Assembly (NCBI GenBank): GCA_029261895.1 | Contig: JAJDAK010000012.1 | Coordinates: 28,680-92,679 of the forward strand | DNA: 64,000 nt | From: Deltaproteobacteria bacterium | GTDB taxonomy: Bacteria; Myxococcota_A; UBA9160; SZUA-336 | Reading direction: 5' to 3' | Part shown: in pieces, positions 29,011 through 39,132 of the stretch | Numbering within the stretch: the first letter of the stretch is position 1 | Layout: every line of letters starts with the position of its first letter | Notes under the pieces: generated by a model | What the model was told of the DNA's origin: nothing | The model's database searches: none | What the model saw: only the letters and a program-made list of their open reading frames with translations | Position numbers and translations under genes: made by a program

Positions 29011-29016
29011 GTCAGT
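28999..29016. promoter_or_regulatory. Palindrome ACTGACA-ctca-TGTCAGT at the TetR gene start
   Basis: Perfect 7-bp arms, overlapping the likely TetR start codon. Confidence 0.5.
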
Positions 29017-29128
29017 TACTGAATCTATCGTCATACGCCTGAATCCGTCAACCCTGAAGTCCAGCTATTGCCAGCGTGGTAATTCCCAGGTACACGGTCG
29101 ACGGCCCGTATTCAGGAGGAATGTCCCT

Positions 29129-30460
29129 TTGAGCGAACTCAAACCCCCAGTCGGTTTCGCCCTACCCGCATTGCCCGCTCGCGCGGTCGACCGGGTCATT
29201 GAGCCGCTGCGCCGCTTTCTGCATATCGAAGCCGCCAGTGGTGTGGTGCTGCTCGTCTGTGCCGTCATCGCACTGGTCTGGGCGAACTCAGGCGCCTCAG
29301 ATACGTACTTTCACATCCTCCACACTCCAATCTTCGTGGGGATCGGCGAGTTCCAGCTCAACATGACGCTGCACCATTGGATCAACGATGCACTCATGAC
29401 GATCTTTTTCTTCGTCGTCGGTCTCGAAATCAAACGAGAATTCGTCTCCGGTGAGCTGAATGACCCCAAACGTGCCGCGCTACCGCTGGCAGCGGCACTC
29501 GGCGGGATGGTCGCACCCGCGGCCATCTATCTTCTTTTCCAATACGGAGAGGCTGGCGAGCGTGGCTGGGGCATTCCGATGGCAACCGATATCGCGTTCG
29601 TCGTCGGCGTAATGGCCCTGCTGGGACCGCGCGTACCCCACGGATTGCGCGTGATGCTGCTGACACTGGCGATCGCGGACGATATCGGTGCGGTCATCGT
29701 GATTGCCATCGGATACACCGACGATCTTTCAATGCTGCCACTCGTGCTCGGCTTCATGGGCTTTGGCTTTTGCATGCTGCTCAACTACGCGGGTGTTCGC
29801 AATGTGTGGATCTATACCTTTATCGGTGGCTTGATCTGGTGCGCGTTCTTGGCTTCGGGAGTTCATTCCACCATCGCTGGCGTAATTCTAGGCTTGATCA
29901 CACCGGCATATCCCTGGCTGGGTCAGAGACCGTTCTCCGACAGCATCGAAAAGATCAAAGACTTTCTCCAAGGCGAGGGCTGGTCGGACCACCACGAGGC
30001 ACCCAACGACGCCCTGCAGCAGTTGGAAATCACCGCACGGGAAACGCGCTCCCCGTTGCTGCGGCTCGAGCGCGCGCTTCATCCATGGTCGGCATTTCTC
30101 ATCATGCCGCTCTTCGCCCTCGCGAACGCCGGGGTGGTGCTGAAGATGGATGCGTTCGCACATCCGGTTCAAATGGCCGTCTTCTGCGGGCTCACTCTCG
30201 GCAAGCCGATCGGTGTGATGGCCATAAGTTGGATCTTCGTCAAACTCGGCGTCGCGCGGCTCCCTACGGGCGCGACCTGGCGTATGATGCTCGGCGCTGG
30301 CTGCCTGGCCGGAATCGGCTTCACGATGGCGCTTTTCGTGGCTGGGCTCGCGGTCAGCGGCGACCTTCTTGACCCTGCAAAGATCGGAATTTTCTCTGCG
30401 TCGCTGATCTCAGGTATCCTGGGCTATATCATTCTCGCGACCAGCAAACGCGCGAGCTAG
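29129..30460 (+). CDS. nhaA: Na+/H+ antiporter NhaA
   Basis: ASGVVLLVCAVIALVWANS, TDIAFVVGVMALLG, LAIADDIGAVIVIA; TTG start after AGGAGGA inferred. Confidence 0.93.
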   Translation: MSELKPPVGFALPALPARAVDRVIEPLRRFLHIEAASGVVLLVCAVIALVWANSGASDTYFHILHTPIFVGIGEFQLNMTLHHWINDALMTIFFFVVGLEIKREFVSGELNDPKRAALPLAAALGGMVAPAAIYLLFQYGEAGERGWGIPMATDIAFVVGVMALLGPRVPHGLRVMLLTLAIADDIGAVIVIAIGYTDDLSMLPLVLGFMGFGFCMLLNYAGVRNVWIYTFIGGLIWCAFLASGVHSTIAGVILGLITPAYPWLGQRPFSDSIEKIKDFLQGEGWSDHHEAPNDALQQLEITARETRSPLLRLERALHPWSAFLIMPLFALANAGVVLKMDAFAHPVQMAVFCGLTLGKPIGVMAISWIFVKLGVARLPTGATWRMMLGAGCLAGIGFTMALFVAGLAVSGDLLDPAKIGIFSASLISGILGYIILATSKRAS

Positions 30461-30474
30461 GAGGACTCGATTTC

Positions 30475-31023
30475 ATGGCTACGAACACGACACAGACCGC
30501 GCGACCGCGCGTACTTTTGGTGTCGGGAAGTGCGAGCGACCTCGATTTGGTCCTTCAATGCCAGGAAATGTTGGAGGAGCTCGAAATTCCCAGCGATATC
30601 CGTGTGGTCTCCGCCCACCGCACACCCGACGCCGCCGCAGAGACCGCACGCAACGCCGAGAAGGAAGGCTTCGAAGTCATCATCGCGTTTGCCGGCATGG
30701 CCGCACATCTCGCTGGAGTCGCCGCAGCGTTTTCACGCTTGCCGGTGATCGCCGTGCCAATCGCCGTCGGCGCAATTCAAGGCGTGGACGCCGCGCTTGC
30801 ATCGCTGCAGATGCCTCCCGGCACTCCCGTCGCTGCGGTCGCGATTAACGGTTCCAAGAATGGCGCACTGCTTGCGGCGCGTATTCTCGCATTGGCCGAC
30901 CCCGAGCTACGAGATCGACTCAATCGCCACACCGAAAAAGAGCGTGAGCGATACGCGCCCGATCGGATCGCAGCGGAGATCGAGCGTAGACGACAGGAAA
31001 GGCACGCGGCTCGAAAGAAATGA
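30475..31023 (+). CDS. purE: N5-carboxyaminoimidazole ribonucleotide mutase
   Basis: VLLVSGSASDLDL, VVSAHRTPD, IIAFAGMAAHLAGVAA, LQMPPGTPVAAVAI. Confidence 0.93.
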   Translation: MATNTTQTARPRVLLVSGSASDLDLVLQCQEMLEELEIPSDIRVVSAHRTPDAAAETARNAEKEGFEVIIAFAGMAAHLAGVAAAFSRLPVIAVPIAVGAIQGVDAALASLQMPPGTPVAAVAINGSKNGALLAARILALADPELRDRLNRHTEKERERYAPDRIAAEIERRRQERHAARKK

Positions 31024-31970
31024 CCGTGAATCCAGCGCTTCACGGTTGTATCTTGCTGTTCTCCGTCGCACTGCTTTGGTTCGGCGCTGAATGGGTCGTG
31101 ATGGCCGCCTCGCGCATCGCTCGGCGCTTCAAACTTCCCGATCTGATTATCGGCGCAACCATCGTCGCACTCGGCACGTCCTCGCCCGAGATTTGTGTGA
31201 CGCTCTTGGCCGCATTCGAAGGCCAACCCGATATCTCTGTCGGCAACGTCGTCGGTTCCAATATTTTCAATGCTGGACTGATTCTCGGCAGTTGCGCGGT
31301 GATTTGGACGATTCCAACATCGCGACCCATCGTCTTTCGCGACACACCGGTCCTGCTGTTTTCCTCGGCGTTGCTTTTGGTGTTTTTGTTGGATCACACG
31401 CTCGGACGCGCCGAAGGTTTGTTGATGATGGCGCTGCTCGGCGGGTACATCGCATACATGATCCACCGGGGTCGTGATGAGATTCACAGCCTCGATGATT
31501 TGACCTGCGGTGTCGCGACACCCTTCGACTACATTCGCCTCGCCACCGGCCTAGCGGCCATCCTCGCTGGCGCGCATTTCCTCGTCGACTCGGCCTCAGT
31601 GCTTGCACGGATGTGGGGCATAGAGGAATGGGCGATCGGCATTACGATCGTGGCGGGTGGCACGTCGTTGCCCGAACTCGCGACCGCGTTGATCGCCGGC
31701 AAGCAAGGTCGCACCGAGATGATGGCGGGAATGTTAATTGGCAGCGATATCTTCAACTTACTCGGAGTACTTGGGTTAGCCGCGTTCATTCATCCACTCG
31801 GAATTAATCCCACCGCGACGCGCGGCGTCTTCATGATGGTGGGAATGGTGGGCATCCTGCTGCTGTTCATGCGCAGCGGTTGGCGACTCTCGCGCACGGA
31901 AGGTTGCCTGTTGATCGGGCTCGCGTTTGCACGCTGGAGCCGCGATCTCGCACCCGGTATCTGGAACTAG
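31020..31970 (+). CDS. Calcium/sodium antiporter (YrbG/CaCA family)
   Basis: Duplicated alpha motifs: [21 protein letters not shown] and [29 protein letters not shown]. Confidence 0.92.
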   Translation: MTVNPALHGCILLFSVALLWFGAEWVVMAASRIARRFKLPDLIIGATIVALGTSSPEICVTLLAAFEGQPDISVGNVVGSNIFNAGLILGSCAVIWTIPTSRPIVFRDTPVLLFSSALLLVFLLDHTLGRAEGLLMMALLGGYIAYMIHRGRDEIHSLDDLTCGVATPFDYIRLATGLAAILAGAHFLVDSASVLARMWGIEEWAIGITIVAGGTSLPELATALIAGKQGRTEMMAGMLIGSDIFNLLGVLGLAAFIHPLGINPTATRGVFMMVGMVGILLLFMRSGWRLSRTEGCLLIGLAFARWSRDLAPGIWN

Positions 31971-32476
31971 GGCTTTTCGTATTCGACCGCGACCACTTGG
32001 AATGTCGCGCGTCCCTTGGGTCGTTGCACCGTGACTTCGTCGCCTTCGCATTTTCCCAGTAAAACGCGACCCACGGGCGAATCGATACTGATCTCACCGT
32101 GATCGACATCGGTCTCATCGGGACCCACCAAGCGATACCGCGATTCGTCGCCCGCCTCGTCTTCCACCGTGACCCAAGCGCCGAAAAACGCACGATCGGG
32201 CGGGTCCTCTGGCGGTGGCACGACCTTAAGGTCATCCAGCCGCTTCGAAAGGTATCGCAAGCGTCGATCGATTTCGCGCAAGCGCTTCTTGCCATAAATG
32301 TATTCCGCGTTTTCGGAACGATCCCCCATTGCCGCTGCGTCAGAGACCTCACGCGTCACCCTTGGGCGCTCCACTTTCCAAAGCTGATCGAGCTCCGCAA
32401 CCAACTTTGCATGGCCCTTGGGCGTAATGTAATTCGGTCGGCCAAGTGCGCCGGGTTTTGAATTCGTGTCGGACAC
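31967..32476 (-). CDS. greB: Transcription elongation factor GreB
   Basis: [61 protein letters not shown]. Confidence 0.92.
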   Translation of the reverse strand: MSDTNSKPGALGRPNYITPKGHAKLVAELDQLWKVERPRVTREVSDAAAMGDRSENAEYIYGKKRLREIDRRLRYLSKRLDDLKVVPPPEDPPDRAFFGAWVTVEDEAGDESRYRLVGPDETDVDHGEISIDSPVGRVLLGKCEGDEVTVQRPKGRATFQVVAVEYEKP

Positions 32477-32522
32477 AAATGGATGTTAGTCAACCGACCC
32501 CAATTCGCGCTATCGTGGCCGC

Positions 32523-33167
32523 GTGATTTGGGTGTGGATCGTAATCGCGGGCCTTTCGATGCTGGCCGCCATGCGCGTCTTTTGGGGCTACCCGAAAAGA
32601 CCGCAAGGCATTCGCCTGCTCGCCCGAGGTGAAGCTGCGTTTCTCGCGGCAGCAGCAGACGTGATCTTTCCTGAAGGCGGCCCATTGCCACCGTCGGGAA
32701 GCGAAGCCGGCGTTCCGCGCTATCTCGATGGGTATCTGCGCCTACTCCCCACCACCCAGCGTCGTTTGATACGCATGCTCTTCTTCCTGCTCGAACACGG
32801 CACAATTATTTTCCCGGCCGACGGTCGTGGCGGCCGCCGGCGCTTTACGCGCTTAACCCTACACGGGCAGGTCGCGTACATGCGTAGCTGGCACGCCGGT
32901 CGTTACGGCTGGCAACGCCTGGTCTTCACCGCTTTCCGCGCGATTCTCGGTACCGCGTATTTGGGCGATGGGCAGGTGCTCGGCCATCTCGGTCTGGGAC
33001 CCAAACGATTTTCTACACCCGTGATCGAAGCCGACTTGCTCTGGCCACGTATCGGTCGACCGCCGAGCCAAATCAGCGTAACGCGTCACGACCTCACACC
33101 CATTCCCAACACGATTCCACTCATTCCAAGCGGACCCACCGAGCCTGGCTACGAGGTGCCGCAATGA
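32523..33167 (+). CDS. Hypothetical protein, possible gluconate 2-dehydrogenase subunit 3-like partner of a GMC oxidoreductase
   Basis: Overlaps the GMC start; LLARGEAAFLAAAADVIFPEGGPLPPSG resembles subunit-3-type proteins. Confidence 0.55.
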   Translation: MIWVWIVIAGLSMLAAMRVFWGYPKRPQGIRLLARGEAAFLAAAADVIFPEGGPLPPSGSEAGVPRYLDGYLRLLPTTQRRLIRMLFFLLEHGTIIFPADGRGGRRRFTRLTLHGQVAYMRSWHAGRYGWQRLVFTAFRAILGTAYLGDGQVLGHLGLGPKRFSTPVIEADLLWPRIGRPPSQISVTRHDLTPIPNTIPLIPSGPTEPGYEVPQ

Positions 33168-34690
33168 ACGCGGGCAACGTACGCGTCTTCGCAGAATACG
33201 ACGCAGACTTTCACGAGGAAACCGACGTCGTTGTCGTGGGCTCCGGCCCTGGCGGCGCAGTCGTTGCGAAAGAACTTGCCTGCGCGGGTCATGACGTTTT
33301 ACTGCTCGAAGAGGGCCCGCCCTACACGCCTGACGACTTTGTGCAGGACGGCGGCTATTCGATGGCACGCGTGATGCGCGAAGGTGGACTCCGCACAACG
33401 CGTGGGACCATGCTGGCAACGATGCAAGCCAACGCTCTGGGCGGGGGGTCTTTGGTCAATTCCGCGATTAGCGTGCGCGCACCGGATTTCACTTTGGATC
33501 AATGGTGTGCTGAGTTTGAACTCTCGCGAACCACGCGAAAAGATCTCGACCCCCACTACGACGCGGTTGAGAAGTTTCTCGGCATCGGCCCGACACCTCC
33601 CAATGTAATGGGGCGTCGCAACACTTTATTTCGTGATGCGTGCAAAACGCTCGGCTATTCGAGCGAACCGATGCCACGCAACGTTAGAGGCTGCCGCGGA
33701 AGCGGCGAATGTTTCACCGGTTGCCGCGCACGTGCAAAACAAAGCATGGACATCAGTTACGTACCGGAAGCCGTGCGCGCGGGCGCGCGGGTACTGACTT
33801 CGGTTCAAGTACAACGCATCCTTACCGACGGTGCACGAGCGATCGGCCTTACCGGCCAGGTCGTGCAGCCTTTCACCGGAAAGACTTCGCATCGCTTCGA
33901 GATTCGTACCAAGAAGATCGTCTTGGCCGCGGGTGTACTCGCCACACCGCTCATCCTGAAACACAGCGACAACGCGGCGAACGATTCAGGGCATGTCGGC
34001 CGGAATCTTCAGTTCCATCCAGGTGTAGGGATCATGGGGATTTTTCCCGAGCGTACCGACCCGCAGTTCGGCGCAACACAGGGCTATCAATCGCTGGAAT
34101 TCCTGAGGGAGGGATTCAAACTTGAAACCCTTTGGGCGGCACCCAACGTCATCGCGGTGCGGATGCCCGGCTTTGGTCATGCGTTGAAGGAGCGGCTCGC
34201 TGAAACGCCCTACTCCGCAATCTGGGACGGTTTCGTGTCAACCAAGCAGTCCTTCGGTCGCGTGCGCGCAAGGCGCGGCAGCATGACACCGAAGCTGACG
34301 TGGAAATTTCATCCCGATGATTTGCAAGTATTGGGGCGCGTGTCGTGGATTCTCACCGAAATGTTTTTCGCGGCTGGCGCGCGGAAAGTCCTACCAGGAA
34401 TCGGCCGCGTACCCGATGAATTGTTCTCGCTTGAAGAGGCGGAGACCTTGCGTGATCGGGAGTATCGACACAGCGATTTCGTACTCGCGGGTACCCACGT
34501 CTTCGGCTCAACCCGCATGCACGGCAACCCACAGCATGGCGTCGTTGATGAATTCGGTCGCTGCCATGATTGGGAGAATCTCTTCATCACGGATACGGGC
34601 GTGATTCCTTCGAGCCCTTCCGTCAACCCGATGCTGACTTGCATGGCGTTGGCCCATCGATCAGCACAGCAGATTGCCAGCGAGTTATAG
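33164..34690 (+). CDS. GMC-family FAD-dependent oxidoreductase
   Basis: VVVVGSGPGGAVVAKELACAGHDVLLLEEG; GTHVFGSTRMHGNPQHGVVDEFGRCHDWENLFITDTGVIPSSPSVNPMLT. Confidence 0.92.
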   Translation: MNAGNVRVFAEYDADFHEETDVVVVGSGPGGAVVAKELACAGHDVLLLEEGPPYTPDDFVQDGGYSMARVMREGGLRTTRGTMLATMQANALGGGSLVNSAISVRAPDFTLDQWCAEFELSRTTRKDLDPHYDAVEKFLGIGPTPPNVMGRRNTLFRDACKTLGYSSEPMPRNVRGCRGSGECFTGCRARAKQSMDISYVPEAVRAGARVLTSVQVQRILTDGARAIGLTGQVVQPFTGKTSHRFEIRTKKIVLAAGVLATPLILKHSDNAANDSGHVGRNLQFHPGVGIMGIFPERTDPQFGATQGYQSLEFLREGFKLETLWAAPNVIAVRMPGFGHALKERLAETPYSAIWDGFVSTKQSFGRVRARRGSMTPKLTWKFHPDDLQVLGRVSWILTEMFFAAGARKVLPGIGRVPDELFSLEEAETLRDREYRHSDFVLAGTHVFGSTRMHGNPQHGVVDEFGRCHDWENLFITDTGVIPSSPSVNPMLTCMALAHRSAQQIASEL

Positions 34691-34707
34691 TCACCACCAG
34701 GAGGTCA

Positions 34708-35325
34708 ATGATGAGCGATATCGAAAACATTGCACGCGCACTCCAGGCTACGCTGGTCAATCGCGAGGACTTGGCCAAGGTCATCGAAGAAGTATCGTCC
34801 GATCAACGCATCGCGATGATGGAATCGATCGACGGTAGCGGTCAGGCGAAGATCTGGAACGCATGTGAGGGACACGGAGTCAGCATTCAAGACCTCGTAC
34901 CGGCGTCGCTTGGACCGTTGAAACCGGTGATTTTCCACGGCAAGAACTCACTGCCGGCATTTACGCGCTTCCAGAAACGCTTCTGTCGACCGTCGGCCGA
35001 TGAATCAGCCGATGTGCTCTGGGGCTATAACTACCAACCGGCTACTTGGCTCGCGCCGCTGACCGGACCCGGGTATTTCGTTGCCTACGATTCGGAAAGC
35101 CCGCTCGGTGGCGTGGCAATCGACTATCGCCGCGTGCCGCATGCTCGTCCGTCGGATTGGCCCGAGATTCACGACAATAAATACCGGCTCTCCCGATTCA
35201 TTTATAACGGGATGGTCGACTATCTGCGCCGTGTCTCCGAGCACGTCTACATTGGGCGAGCCACCCGCGCAGAAAAGGAATTGCCCAACTACTTCTTACT
35301 CTGTCGTGAGGATCCAACTCGCTGA
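34708..35325 (+). CDS. Hypothetical protein downstream of the GMC oxidoreductase
   Basis: ORF with GGAGG SD before ATG 34708/34711; no recognised domain. Confidence 0.7.
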   Translation: MMSDIENIARALQATLVNREDLAKVIEEVSSDQRIAMMESIDGSGQAKIWNACEGHGVSIQDLVPASLGPLKPVIFHGKNSLPAFTRFQKRFCRPSADESADVLWGYNYQPATWLAPLTGPGYFVAYDSESPLGGVAIDYRRVPHARPSDWPEIHDNKYRLSRFIYNGMVDYLRRVSEHVYIGRATRAEKELPNYFLLCREDPTR

Positions 35326-35443
35326 CAAAACGAAGGCAAAGGCCCATTGTGATCGGGTCACTAACAACACACCTCCTGTTGACAAGCTGTGCACTACGAT
35401 ACCGTTTGTGACTGCGCGTCATTGTCTGCGCAGGAGGAACATC

Positions 35444-36031
35444 ATGATCGCGATGAGTAAACCCCTGGAACTGTCCTTTTGGGGCGCGGCTTTTCTAGCC
35501 GTTTTCTTATGCATCACACCAGTCACCGCTGAAGCGGGCCCCGATGTCGGTGGAGCCGTGGATTCGTTGGCTTCAACCGCATTGGATCCCGCTGGAGATC
35601 TGATCGGTGGCGGCAGTTTGATCAGCGCATCGCTGATCGGAATCGTGGGAGACATTGTCTCCGTACTCGATGACAACAATGTGGTCGAACCCTTCTTGGG
35701 CGGACTGATCAGCCAACCGATTCGACGCGTAGCACTTGGGATCTCTCAAATGGGAACCGGGGCACTCGAAGGTTTTCATGCGGGAGACCGCAAGAATCTG
35801 CCCGAAGCTGCGGGGAATTACTTGGATCCGCAGGGTGACGCGGGCGCAGTCGTGGAAACGCGCGTGAAGACGTTTGCGATGGGCATCGGCGCGATTCCGG
35901 TAGCCGTGGTCGATCTTCTGACCGATGCCGGAATGATCTTCACCAAGCTCGTCGGCGCCGAGGGTGCGACCGGCACGCTCAGCGGCTGGCATAACGATAC
36001 GCATAATTCAGTCTTCGGACCCGCTATGTAG
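35444..36031 (+). CDS. Predicted exported/membrane-associated hypothetical protein
   Basis: AGGAGG SD, N-terminal hydrophobic signal ([22 protein letters not shown]); Gly/Ala-rich remainder. Confidence 0.7.
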   Translation: MIAMSKPLELSFWGAAFLAVFLCITPVTAEAGPDVGGAVDSLASTALDPAGDLIGGGSLISASLIGIVGDIVSVLDDNNVVEPFLGGLISQPIRRVALGISQMGTGALEGFHAGDRKNLPEAAGNYLDPQGDAGAVVETRVKTFAMGIGAIPVAVVDLLTDAGMIFTKLVGAEGATGTLSGWHNDTHNSVFGPAM

Positions 36032-36040
36032 GGTTACTGC

Positions 36041-36069
36041 GGGCCGAGCCGCAGTTTGCGGCTCGGCCC
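36041..36069. terminator. Strong stem-loop between convergent transcripts (possible bidirectional terminator)
   Basis: GGGCCGAGCCGCA-gtt-TGCGGCTCGGCCC: perfect 13-bp stem; no clear T-tract. Confidence 0.55.
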
Positions 36070-36086
36070 GTGCGAATCCTCTCGAA

Positions 36087-36163
36087 TGGCGCGCCCGGGA
36101 GGACTCGAACCCCCAACTTCCGGGGTAGAAACCCGGCGCTCTATCCAGTTGAGCTACGGGCGC
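36087..36163 (-). tRNA. tRNA-Arg (anticodon TCT), CCA encoded
   Basis: GCGCCCGTAGCTCAACTGGATAGAGCGCCGGGTTTCTACCCCGG...GGTTCGAGTCCTCCCGGGCGCGCCA; cloverleaf arms pair by eye. Confidence 0.95.
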
Positions 36164-37464
36164 GTGGCTGTTGAAGGTAGCGCAGGCTGCGGGCTCACCG
36201 GACACGGCGATTCCGGGAAGCAACCCGCTGCGCGCCACGCATCAAGGCTCGGGATCACACGAAACTCAGCGCGGCGCTGGATCCACTCAAGGTCACCTGC
36301 GAGTCCGGGCGTGTAGATCCAGACCTTTTCTCGATCTTGCATAACTCGCGGACGACCCGCTAAGTGATGCTTCGATACGACGGAATCAGCAATCTCGCGG
36401 TATGCAGAAGCGAATTGTTTCGCAGCGTGGACATCGTCCCAAACACTGATCCAAAACAGCTCCGACTTCTCACCGCATCGAATCTGTAGGAATCGGTCGC
36501 CGTTCCACTGGGGCAGTAGCGAGTCGACCCGCATACCATCATGTTCTTCGAATAGCACCTCGATCGTCACCGCACCCGCAACGTTGTGATGGCCGACTTT
36601 GCAGCCGCGCTTCGCGATACGTCTGCCCAACCCCCTCACCGGCAGTTTTACGAACGTAATCGGGTCACGATCATCGGGATACATCAGCTGCATCGTAGAA
36701 AGCGGTGGATTCTCGAGCCACTCGTCGAGGCCCGCGTTCCCCGCGCGTTCGTACGAACGTGCCGCACCCACCGTGCCGTATGCGTAGGGAAAAAATAGCG
36801 AGGACCGCAGAAGCCGGGGCGTTTGTCCCAATACACCATCGGTATGGTCCTGGCGTTCCAGCCACATTTTCTGGACGTGCTCCGCCGTCTCGATGCTACG
36901 ACCAAAGGATGCGTTTGTAGTCGCACCGAGCATCGTAAACGACGCATCTCCCTCGAGCACCGCTGAAACCGCAGTCGTGAGGTCGTCGTTGTGACGCAGT
37001 TCCTGAAGAATCAACATGGTCTGCGGAAAATGTTGATGCTGCAACGCATGCACCAATTCATGAACCACAGTCAACGATGCCTGACCCGGGTCATTTACTT
37101 CGATGTCTTCCACGACATACATCGTGCGGACACGCGGACTATACAAGCCCGCAAGCTCCGCGGCATTCAGATCCAAAAACGTCTTCAACAAATCGATGTC
37201 CGGCGGCAGCACACCCAAGGCCGCATAGGCGTCCCGGTACTGCATCACGAACTCCGACGAATAGCGCGACTCAATCTCATCGCGAACCAAAGCGCGCATG
37301 CGCTCGCGCTCGATCCACTCGAAGCCAACCGGCGTCTCGAAAGAGAGCTGCCGCAGTTCAGCCGCTCGCAATTTCCAGTCTTCGAGCGGAGCCGAACGTG
37401 GTTTCGCGAAAAGACTGCACCCCAGCACCGTCAGCAGAAGCATCGCAGCTAGAACGCGTGACAA
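36154..37464 (-). CDS. Lipoprotein with HExxH metallopeptidase-like motif
   Basis: Lipobox [21 protein letters not shown]; start inferred as TTG 37464 next to the nadE stop. Confidence 0.75.
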   Translation of the reverse strand: MSRVLAAMLLLTVLGCSLFAKPRSAPLEDWKLRAAELRQLSFETPVGFEWIERERMRALVRDEIESRYSSEFVMQYRDAYAALGVLPPDIDLLKTFLDLNAAELAGLYSPRVRTMYVVEDIEVNDPGQASLTVVHELVHALQHQHFPQTMLILQELRHNDDLTTAVSAVLEGDASFTMLGATTNASFGRSIETAEHVQKMWLERQDHTDGVLGQTPRLLRSSLFFPYAYGTVGAARSYERAGNAGLDEWLENPPLSTMQLMYPDDRDPITFVKLPVRGLGRRIAKRGCKVGHHNVAGAVTIEVLFEEHDGMRVDSLLPQWNGDRFLQIRCGEKSELFWISVWDDVHAAKQFASAYREIADSVVSKHHLAGRPRVMQDREKVWIYTPGLAGDLEWIQRRAEFRVIPSLDAWRAAGCFPESPCPVSPQPALPSTATRP

Positions 37465-37465
37465 A

Positions 37466-39118
37466 TCAGCTCCCCCAATCGCTGCGATGCACAATCGGCA
37501 GCCGGCGCCCGGTCCCAAATGCCTTGGCACTGACGCGAAGCACGAGCGGCGCTTGCCGCCGCTTGTACTCATTGCGATCGACCTGCTGCAGCACCCAGCC
37601 AACGGTCTCCCGGGTTGAACCGTCGGGGATGTCGACTTGATCGGCGGGCCGACCACGCTCGATCACCTGCGAAAGAATTTCATCAAGCACGGGGTATGGG
37701 GGTAACGAATCAGAGTCCTTTTGGTCGGGTGCGAGCTCGGCCGATGGCGGCTTCTGAATCGTGTTCTCAGGGATCCGTTCCGTCTCGTGATTGGCGTACC
37801 GTGCCAGTCGGTACACGTCGCGTTTCAATACGTCGCCGATGACCGCGAGTCCTCCGACAAGATCACCGTAAAGCGTCGTGTACCCAACCGAGAGTTCACT
37901 CTTGTTTCCAGTGGCCAGCACGATGCGATTTTCTTGATTGCTCACGGCCATCAGTAAACTTCCACGCACGCGCGCTTGAATATTTTCCTGCGTGACGCCG
38001 TATGTTTCCGCCGGGCCAAATAAAGTGTGAAACTGTTCAAGAAACGATTTGTATATCGAATCGATGCGCACCACGCGGGTTTCTATCCCCAGATTTCTGC
38101 CCAAGGCTTCGGCGTCCGCGATACTGTGTTCCGATGAAAACGGGCCCGGCATCAGTACACCGAGCACGTTCTCAGGACCGAGCGCGAGAGATGCTAAATG
38201 CGCGGTAACGGCGGAATCAATACCACCGGAAAGACCGATCACCGCGCGAGACATACCGAGCTTGTTCAAATAGTCATGAATTCCCAGCACCAGCGCGCGC
38301 TCCAAGAGTTCAATATCATCTTCGAGCGCTGACGCAGCGGTCGCATCTTCAAGTTCATCCAACTCGACCACCCGAAAGTCCGACTCGAAGCGTGCAAGTC
38401 GATCGGTGATCTCACCGTCGCGATTGACCACGAAACTACTGCCGTCGAAGACAAGTTCGTCATTACCCCCTACCAAATTCGAAAACAGAATCGGTACACG
38501 GTGACGACGTGCCGCATCTGCAAGCATGGCTTCACGAAATTCGATCTTTCCACTTTCAAACGGCGAGGCAGAGACGGCTAAAATAAGATCCGCACCGTCG
38601 TCCACAAGCTCTTGAATCGGATCGACGGGGTACGGGCGATTCTCGCCCCAGAACTCACCGCTCCATAGGTCCTCACAGATTGCGAGTCCGATCGTATAAC
38701 CGCCGTACTCCCAACACCGCCGCTGCCGCGCCGGTTCGAAATAGCGCGACTCATCAAAGACGTCGTAGGTCGGTAGCAACGTCTTCGCCTGAATCGCTTT
38801 GATCTCACCACGAAGCATCGCAATTGCGACATTCTGCAGTCGACGCGTGCTACCGGCCGGCGCGGGAAGAATCGCACCCGTCACCAACGCGAGATCTCCA
38901 ACCCCCGCTTGGATCTGCTCCAATGCGCGCGCATGCGCCTCGAGAAAACTCGGCCGCTCCAGCAGATCCATCGGCGGGTAGCCACAGCTGGCCAACTCAG
39001 GTAGCAGAACGAGATCCGCCGCTTCGGCACGGGCTCGGTCGAGGGCTCCACGGATCTTACCGACGTTACCGTCGAAATCACCGATCGTGGTGTTGATTTG
39101 GGCGATCGCAATACGCAT
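37466..39118 (-). CDS. nadE: Glutamine-dependent NAD+ synthetase (nitrilase + NadE domains)
   Basis: N-terminal MRIAIAQINTTIGDFDGN..., LPELASCGYPPMDLL; C-terminal GLSGGIDSAVTAHLA, LATGNKSELSVGYTTLYGD. Confidence 0.95.
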   Translation of the reverse strand: MRIAIAQINTTIGDFDGNVGKIRGALDRARAEAADLVLLPELASCGYPPMDLLERPSFLEAHARALEQIQAGVGDLALVTGAILPAPAGSTRRLQNVAIAMLRGEIKAIQAKTLLPTYDVFDESRYFEPARQRRCWEYGGYTIGLAICEDLWSGEFWGENRPYPVDPIQELVDDGADLILAVSASPFESGKIEFREAMLADAARRHRVPILFSNLVGGNDELVFDGSSFVVNRDGEITDRLARFESDFRVVELDELEDATAASALEDDIELLERALVLGIHDYLNKLGMSRAVIGLSGGIDSAVTAHLASLALGPENVLGVLMPGPFSSEHSIADAEALGRNLGIETRVVRIDSIYKSFLEQFHTLFGPAETYGVTQENIQARVRGSLLMAVSNQENRIVLATGNKSELSVGYTTLYGDLVGGLAVIGDVLKRDVYRLARYANHETERIPENTIQKPPSAELAPDQKDSDSLPPYPVLDEILSQVIERGRPADQVDIPDGSTRETVGWVLQQVDRNEYKRRQAPLVLRVSAKAFGTGRRLPIVHRSDWGS

Positions 39119-39132
39119 GAGATGCCGGCATT

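Noticed and set aside
36087-36163. tRNA-Arg as an integration site for a mobile island
   Set aside because: No integrase, no duplicated tRNA 3' end and ordinary metabolic genes on both sides.
36056-36316. ORF 36056-36316 (+)
   Set aside because: Runs through the tRNA-Arg gene and antisense to the lipoprotein CDS.
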